Positions 60,396 to 64,000 of a stretch of 64,000 nt of DNA are shown here, piece after piece. The position numbers were made by a program, and so were the translations under genes. The DNA lies in NCBI RefSeq assembly GCF_000161455.1, contig NZ_CM000745.1, forward strand, positions 4,158,249 to 4,222,248, read 5' to 3'. Under the pieces are notes generated by a model, which saw only the letters and a program-made list of their open reading frames with translations, was not told the origin of the DNA and searched no databases. Positions within the stretch are counted from its first letter, which is position 1; each line of letters starts with the position of its first letter. The DNA is from Bacillus pseudomycoides DSM 12442 (GTDB lineage: Bacteria > Bacillota > Bacilli > Bacillales > Bacillaceae_G).

Positions 60396-61367
60396 TTGGA
60401 ACGTGAACTCGCATTAGAAATTGTCCGTGTAACAGAAGCAGCAGCCTTAGCATCCGCACAATGGATGGGCCGCGGAAAGAAAAACGAAGCAGATGATGCA
60501 GCAACTACCGCTATGCGTGATATGTTTGATTCAGTAAACATGGCAGGTACTGTTGTAATTGGTGAAGGAGAACTTGATGAAGCACCAATGTTATATATTG
60601 GTGAAGAACTAGGAACAGGTAACGGTCCAGAAGTAGATATCGCCGTTGATCCATTAGAAGGGACAAACATCGTTGCAAAAGGTCTTGCAAATGCAATGGC
60701 AGTTATTGCAGTCGCAGATAAAGGAAACCTTCTTCATGCTCCGGATATGTACATGGAAAAAATCGCGGTTGGTCCAAAAGCAGCTGGTAAAATTAGCTTA
60801 GATGATCCAATTGAAAAAACAATTGAAATTGTAGCAGAAGCAAACAATAAGAAAATTCGTGACCTAACGGTTATCATCCAAGAACGTGAACGTCATCAAG
60901 ATATTATTGACCGTGTTCGCGCAAAAGGTGCACGTGTAAAACTATTCGGTGATGGAGATGTTGGTGCGTCAATCGCAACAGCTCTTCCAGGAACAGGTAT
61001 TGACTTATTCGTTGGTATTGGCGGCGCTCCAGAAGGCGTTATCTCTGCAGCAGCACTAAAATGTCTTGAAGGCGAAATGCAAGCACGCTTAGTTCCAATG
61101 AACGAAGAAGAAGAAGCACGTTGCCGTAAAATGGGATTAGAAGACCCTCGTCAACTTCTTATGTTAAATGACTTAGTATCTGGTGACGACGCAATCTTCT
61201 CAGCAACAGGCGTATCTGCTGGCGAGTTATTAGATGGTGTGAAATTCCTTGGCGGAGACTTAGCAGAAACATATTCTATCGTTATGCGCTACAAAACAAG
61301 AACAGTACGCTTTATTAAAACACATCACCATTTAGATCATAAGCCTCACTTAAACTTAGATATTTAA
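60396..61367 (+). CDS. glpX: Class II fructose-1,6-bisphosphatase GlpX
   Basis: A 323-residue Li+-sensitive phosphatase of gluconeogenesis. GEGELDEAPMLYIGEELG (about 55-72) and AVDPLEGTN (about 84-92) carry the metal-binding Glu/Asp residues. NLLHAPDMYMEKI and the later EGVISAAALKCLEGEMQ are class II-specific. TTG at 60396 is 9 bases after GGAGGAATG. It lies just upstream of a small conserved gene. Confidence 0.93.
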   Translation: MERELALEIVRVTEAAALASAQWMGRGKKNEADDAATTAMRDMFDSVNMAGTVVIGEGELDEAPMLYIGEELGTGNGPEVDIAVDPLEGTNIVAKGLANAMAVIAVADKGNLLHAPDMYMEKIAVGPKAAGKISLDDPIEKTIEIVAEANNKKIRDLTVIIQERERHQDIIDRVRAKGARVKLFGDGDVGASIATALPGTGIDLFVGIGGAPEGVISAAALKCLEGEMQARLVPMNEEEEARCRKMGLEDPRQLLMLNDLVSGDDAIFSATGVSAGELLDGVKFLGGDLAETYSIVMRYKTRTVRFIKTHHHLDHKPHLNLDI

Positions 61368-61385
61368 AAAAGGAGCCTGTGTAGT

Positions 61386-61652
61386 ATGGAAGAACGTTTC
61401 TTTCTTTACGACGATACAGTCGATACAAAAACGCGTTTCGTTAGCTTTATGGGAGAAAATGAGCGCCACGATTTAGCGCTTTTATATTCCGATCGCCATT
61501 ACGGTAAAACAATTGTCCTTGATATGCAGCGTAATAAATTTGCAATCATCGGCACTGACGATTTAAACGAACCTGGCTACTTAGAGCACGCTTTTTCTGT
61601 CTCTGAAGAGATTGCAGAAGAACTTCGCTCATTCTTATTTGAACTTATATAA
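61386..61652 (+). CDS. Small conserved Firmicute protein (possibly DUF3055/SAV0927)
   Basis: An 88-residue acidic cytoplasmic protein: MEERFFLYDDTVDTKTRFVS, then LLYSDRHYGKTIVLDMQRNKF. It has no signal or membrane segment. It resembles the SAV0927/DUF3055 family, function unknown. It starts 18 bases after the glpX stop, with AAAGGAGCC, so it is likely cotranscribed. The terminator at 61661-61690 follows. Confidence 0.78.
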   Translation: MEERFFLYDDTVDTKTRFVSFMGENERHDLALLYSDRHYGKTIVLDMQRNKFAIIGTDDLNEPGYLEHAFSVSEEIAEELRSFLFELI

Positions 61653-61660
61653 TATTATGG

Positions 61661-61690
61661 CACCAGCTACCTTGATAGCTGGTGTTTTTT
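61661..61690 (+). terminator. Terminator of the glpX operon
   Basis: CACCAGCTA/TAGCTGGTG then T-run. Confidence 0.85.
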
Positions 61691-61705
61691 ATACATAACA
61701 AAGTT

Positions 61706-61733
61706 TTGAATTTTCAATCTTTTATGTTATACT
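61706..61733 (+). promoter_or_regulatory. SigA-type promoter of the attenuated S4-protein gene
   Basis: TTGAAT, a 16-base spacer and TATACT. Transcription would start near 61740, leaving a leader of about 290 bases. Confidence 0.65.
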
Positions 61734-61773
61734 TATGAACAAATCTATTTGGAAGAAAGGACGTCTACTACGT

Positions 61774-61794
61774 ATGCCAACATTTACTTTGTAA
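61774..61794 (+). CDS. Six-codon leader ORF (MPTFTL)
   Basis: ATG CCA ACA TTT ACT TTG TAA, with a purine-rich GAAAGGA 12 bases upstream. The codons from ACT TTG TAA onward are part of an 11-bp leader stem, so ribosome position on this ORF would change folding. It is too short for a functional protein. Confidence 0.55.
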   Translation: MPTFTL

Positions 61795-62004
61795 TGGATC
61801 AGCAACTGAATAGCATTACTCTCAAAAAAGCTATGTGCTTTGTCAAGGGAGTAGTCTGTTCATTTCCCATTACAAAGGAACGTAGCACATCTGTAGTATG
61901 ATGTTTTACGGAGGTTCCTCTTAAGGGAGAACCTCCTTTTATTTTTGCCTATTTCTTTCCCATTCATACTGCAAGACATCCAAATAGCTGTCTTACGTTC
62001 CTTT
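61787..62004 (+). promoter_or_regulatory. Attenuator-type leader RNA
   Basis: Three pairings compete. CTTTGTAATGG (61787-61797) pairs with CCATTACAAAG (61867-61877). AAAGGAACGTA (61874-61884) pairs with TACGTTCCTTT (61994-62004), bridging the terminator. ATGTGCT near 61833 pairs with AGCACAT near 61884. The terminator is GGAGGTT/AACCTCC plus T-run at 61910-61946. The first and second pairings share bases 61874-61877 and cannot form together. A stalled ribosome on the six-codon ORF would free the second. Confidence 0.6.
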
Positions 62005-62027
62005 ACCATCAAACGAGGTGAAGGAAA

Positions 62028-62528
62028 ATGCAGAAAGTACAACTTTCTTGGAATTTATATGAAAATGAATTTGAAACGATAGTCGAAAAGCATTGTAAAA
62101 ATTGCGGGCATACCACCCTTTTTACTGATACGAACATTCGTAGGCATAACGCAAACGGAAAAAATATTTACCGCTTTGCCATTTATAAATGCCCGAAAGG
62201 ACATACGTGGAACAAGAAACTTCACATTTATAAGTCTTTTTCTGATCATGTCGAAACGATCGATGTGTTTCAAAAAGAACAAGGTGAGATGATCACTACT
62301 ATCTCGATTATGCAATATAAAGAAGCTGGCACTACAGAATTAGCCATTGTATTAGAAACAGTTTTTGGCTCTCATCGCATGGATAAAGCACTCGCTACGT
62401 ATATTTCAGATTGGAGCCGCACCGCGATTGTAGACAAAATAAAAAACGGACACATTCAGTTGAATGGACAGAAGATGAAACCAAATACAACGCTTTCTGA
62501 AGGTGATCTTATTTCAATTTGCTTGTAA
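62028..62528 (+). CDS. Zinc-ribbon/S4-domain protein (DUF1062-like), attenuator-controlled
   Basis: A 166-residue protein. The N-terminal part (about 1-75) has CKNC (Cys23, Cys26) and CPKGH (Cys55, His59), a zinc-ribbon arrangement seen in DUF1062. The C-terminal 50 residues (RMDKALATYISDWSRTAIVD, then IQLNGQKMKPNTTLSEGD) form an S4 RNA-binding domain. This pair suggests contact with rRNA or tRNA on the ribosome. It lies behind a leader ORF and attenuator, so induction by ribosome stalling is plausible, like known antibiotic-resistance genes. The function itself is unproven. Confidence 0.8.
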   Translation: MQKVQLSWNLYENEFETIVEKHCKNCGHTTLFTDTNIRRHNANGKNIYRFAIYKCPKGHTWNKKLHIYKSFSDHVETIDVFQKEQGEMITTISIMQYKEAGTTELAIVLETVFGSHRMDKALATYISDWSRTAIVDKIKNGHIQLNGQKMKPNTTLSEGDLISICL

Positions 62529-62539
62529 AGGGGACACAT

Positions 62540-63055
62540 ATGCTAAAAATAACAAAAGGTACACTTAACCTATTAGATAAGTTAGATGATATGTATGAGC
62601 AGTGTAAAACGGACCTACTCCAAAAACAAATTTACCAATGGGATGACTCTTATCCGACGCGAGAAACAATTTCCTACCACTTAGAAAATAATGAACTCTA
62701 TTGTCTATGTAAAGATGATTCAATCGTTGGTGCCGTCATTTTGAATGAATGGCAGTCCCCAGAGTATACGCTTATTGACTGGTCAAAAACGGAAGGACGT
62801 TTTCTCATTGTCCACTCTTTTGTCATCCATCCAGTCGCACAAGGAAAAGGATATAGTAAAGAACTATTATCCTTTTGGGAAAATGAAGCACAGCAAAAGA
62901 ACTATATCGGGATACGCTTAGATGCTTTCACAGGTAATCCTGTTTCCTTACGTTTATACGAAACAAATAATTATATATGCCGGGGCGCCGTTTATTTTTC
63001 AAGTAAACCAAAGCCCTATAATTGGTATAACTGCTATGAAAAAATACTTGATTAA
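62540..63055 (+). CDS. GNAT family N-acetyltransferase
   Basis: A 171-residue acetyltransferase with the motif IHPVAQGKGYSKELLSFWE (about 98-116) for acetyl-CoA and IGIRLDAFTGNPVSLRLYET as motif B. The N-terminal region has SIVGAVILNEWQSPEY. The C terminus is aromatic (SSKPKPYNWYNCYEKI). Start at 62540 after AAAGGGGACAC, 11 bases after the S4-protein stop, so it is within the same attenuated transcript and might modify a small toxic compound. Confidence 0.85.
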   Translation: MLKITKGTLNLLDKLDDMYEQCKTDLLQKQIYQWDDSYPTRETISYHLENNELYCLCKDDSIVGAVILNEWQSPEYTLIDWSKTEGRFLIVHSFVIHPVAQGKGYSKELLSFWENEAQQKNYIGIRLDAFTGNPVSLRLYETNNYICRGAVYFSSKPKPYNWYNCYEKILD

Positions 63056-63059
63056 AAAA

Positions 63060-63094
63060 GAATTCCTCTTACGCCTATCGTAAGAGGAATTCTT
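63060..63094. terminator. Bidirectional terminator
   Basis: AGAATTCCTCTTACG/CGTAAGAGGAATTCT with a five-base loop. Confidence 0.85.
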
Positions 63095-63095
63095 T

Positions 63096-63401
63096 TTACT
63101 TCTTCACTTTTCGTAATACAAAGTGTGCACAACCAAAATTACAGTACTCGTATAAGTACTCCGATAATGTACTAATTTTCGTATCATATGTCGCACGTTG
63201 GTTACTATCATCAAAAAAACCGCGCAATCTGAGTTGATCGTAGCCCCAGTCACCAACGATATAATCATATTTATTTAAAATTTCTGCATAGCGCTCTTTA
63301 AATGCTTCTTCACGAAAACCGTTACGATAGTCTTTAATTACTTCGTATTGAACATTATTAATGCTCATTGTAGCATGAATCTCCTGCTTTTGCTCCATCA
63401 T
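63096..63401 (-). CDS. yutD: YutD family protein (DUF1027)
   Basis: A 101-residue cytoplasmic protein: VIKDYRNGFREEAFKERYAE, then IVGDWGYDQLRLRGFFDD, and ending EYCNFGCAHFVLRKVKK. The GDWGYDQLRLRGF block is typical of the YutD/DUF1027 family, function unknown. The position beside a YutC-type gene matches B. subtilis. Confidence 0.85.
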   Translation of the reverse strand: MMEQKQEIHATMSINNVQYEVIKDYRNGFREEAFKERYAEILNKYDYIVGDWGYDQLRLRGFFDDSNQRATYDTKISTLSEYLYEYCNFGCAHFVLRKVKK

Positions 63402-63516
63402 TAACTTCCTTTCTAAGCATTCTTCTTTTTATCGTATCACAAAGCCTAACAACCAACAATTTCAAATACAAAAAATTGAAAAGTAGTAAATGCTATGAAG
63501 AAGGAGGTGATACATC

Positions 63517-64000
63517 TTGAAAAAACAAATGATACTCTCTCTTCTCACGCTCTCTTTATTTGTAGGTTGCTACTCGACAAATAAAGCTGAAATGGAACAT
63601 GAAAAAGGCAGCCGCGTTCTTGTCTCCAATAAAAATGACATGTATCATACAGAAAATACAAATACAAAGCTTACAAGAGTCGGATACTCCTCTAAACAAA
63701 AACATGAAGTATCTAACAAACAAGTGGGTGCCATTAACCGCGAGAAGGTAGCTGAAATGATTACAAGTATGACAGTAAATCTTCCGGATGTCACAAATGC
63801 TGCTACACTTGTGACCGATGACGAAGTATTTGTTGTATACAAAGCAAAAACAAACGATCCTGCTCTTGTAACAGATCAAGTATATAAAACAGCTTTATCC
63901 ATCGTTCCTCGCTATTATAAAGCATATGTATCAACAGACCAAAAATTGATCACGCAAATTCAAGGTCTGCAATCTGGTACATTAAACAATAAAGAATATG
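63517..64000 (+). CDS. yutC: YutC-like sporulation lipoprotein (YhcN/YlaJ family), partial
   Basis: Incomplete at the right window edge; 161 residues visible. Lipobox LFVGC near residue 18, then a stretch with EKVAEMITSMTVNLPDVTNAATLVTDD, the start of the YhcN/YlaJ domain. These are spore lipoproteins, mostly of unknown function. TTG at 63517 follows AAGGAGGTGATACATC. The 3' end lies outside the window. Confidence 0.85.
   Translation, partial: MKKQMILSLLTLSLFVGCYSTNKAEMEHEKGSRVLVSNKNDMYHTENTNTKLTRVGYSSKQKHEVSNKQVGAINREKVAEMITSMTVNLPDVTNAATLVTDDEVFVVYKAKTNDPALVTDQVYKTALSIVPRYYKAYVSTDQKLITQIQGLQSGTLNNKEY

Noticed and set aside
1..64000. CRISPR arrays, tRNA or rRNA genes, prophage structural genes
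   Set aside because: None found. The YqbF-like small gene is isolated, and direct repeats are either protein repeats or dispersed intergenic families.

Overview
The window looks like chromosomal DNA of a Bacillus cereus-group bacterium or a very close relative. It is AT-rich, genes start behind strong GGAGG-type ribosome binding sites, and several genes use TTG or GTG starts. AlkD has the residue numbering of the B. cereus enzyme. The gene order follows the B. subtilis yug, yui/yum and yut neighbourhoods, and the intergenic spaces carry dispersed repeats of the kind common in the B. cereus group. No rRNA, tRNA, CRISPR array or complete insertion sequence was seen.

Layout. 0-10 kb: a yug-like block (yugI, alaT, alaR, a 2-hydroxyacid dehydrogenase, yugF, yugE, patB), then a SodC-like lipoprotein, kapB and kapD without kinB, and an ArsB/NhaD-type antiporter. 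10-20.5 kb: alkD with an altered 3' end, a T-box-controlled glyQS, a YuxO-like thioesterase, bioY behind a BirA operator, gtaB, pgcA, the diadenylate cyclase cdaS and pepA. 20.5-29.3 kb: DUF309, yuiC, yuiB, a Nudix hydrolase, a type II NADH dehydrogenase with a Rex-like site, yumC, a broken SDR gene, a GyrI-like protein behind a perfect palindrome, an MFS exporter and a winged-helix protein. 29.4-32 kb: a small array of secreted choline-binding-type repeat proteins, with gene fragments that record duplication and deletion.

33-43.3 kb: a yut block (yutM-like, dapF, a decayed yutK, yuzB, yutJ, yuzD, yutI, yutH, yutG) interrupted by a FetAB-type ABC exporter, an orphan small gene and a nucleotidyltransferase. 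43.4-58 kb: an accessory block lying between yutG and yutF, which I expect to be near neighbours in B. subtilis. It holds a spoVS paralogue, a six-gene Ter-type biosynthetic operon (TerD fusion, CitE-like lyase, two phosphoribosyltransferase-like proteins, HAD phosphatase, vWA protein), a coupled HTH-TPR regulator, a LuxR-type small regulator with an unknown partner, a MacB-like ABC exporter and a quinone oxidoreductase. 58-64 kb: the yut block resumes (yutF, a SufR-like regulator, yutE, yutD, yutC), together with class II fructose-bisphosphatase.

The two most interesting parts are the Ter-type operon with its coupled HTH-TPR regulator, and the leader at 61.7-62.0 kb. The leader contains a six-codon ORF, mutually exclusive 11-bp pairings and an intrinsic terminator in front of a zinc-ribbon/S4-domain protein, so it looks like a ribosome-mediated attenuator.
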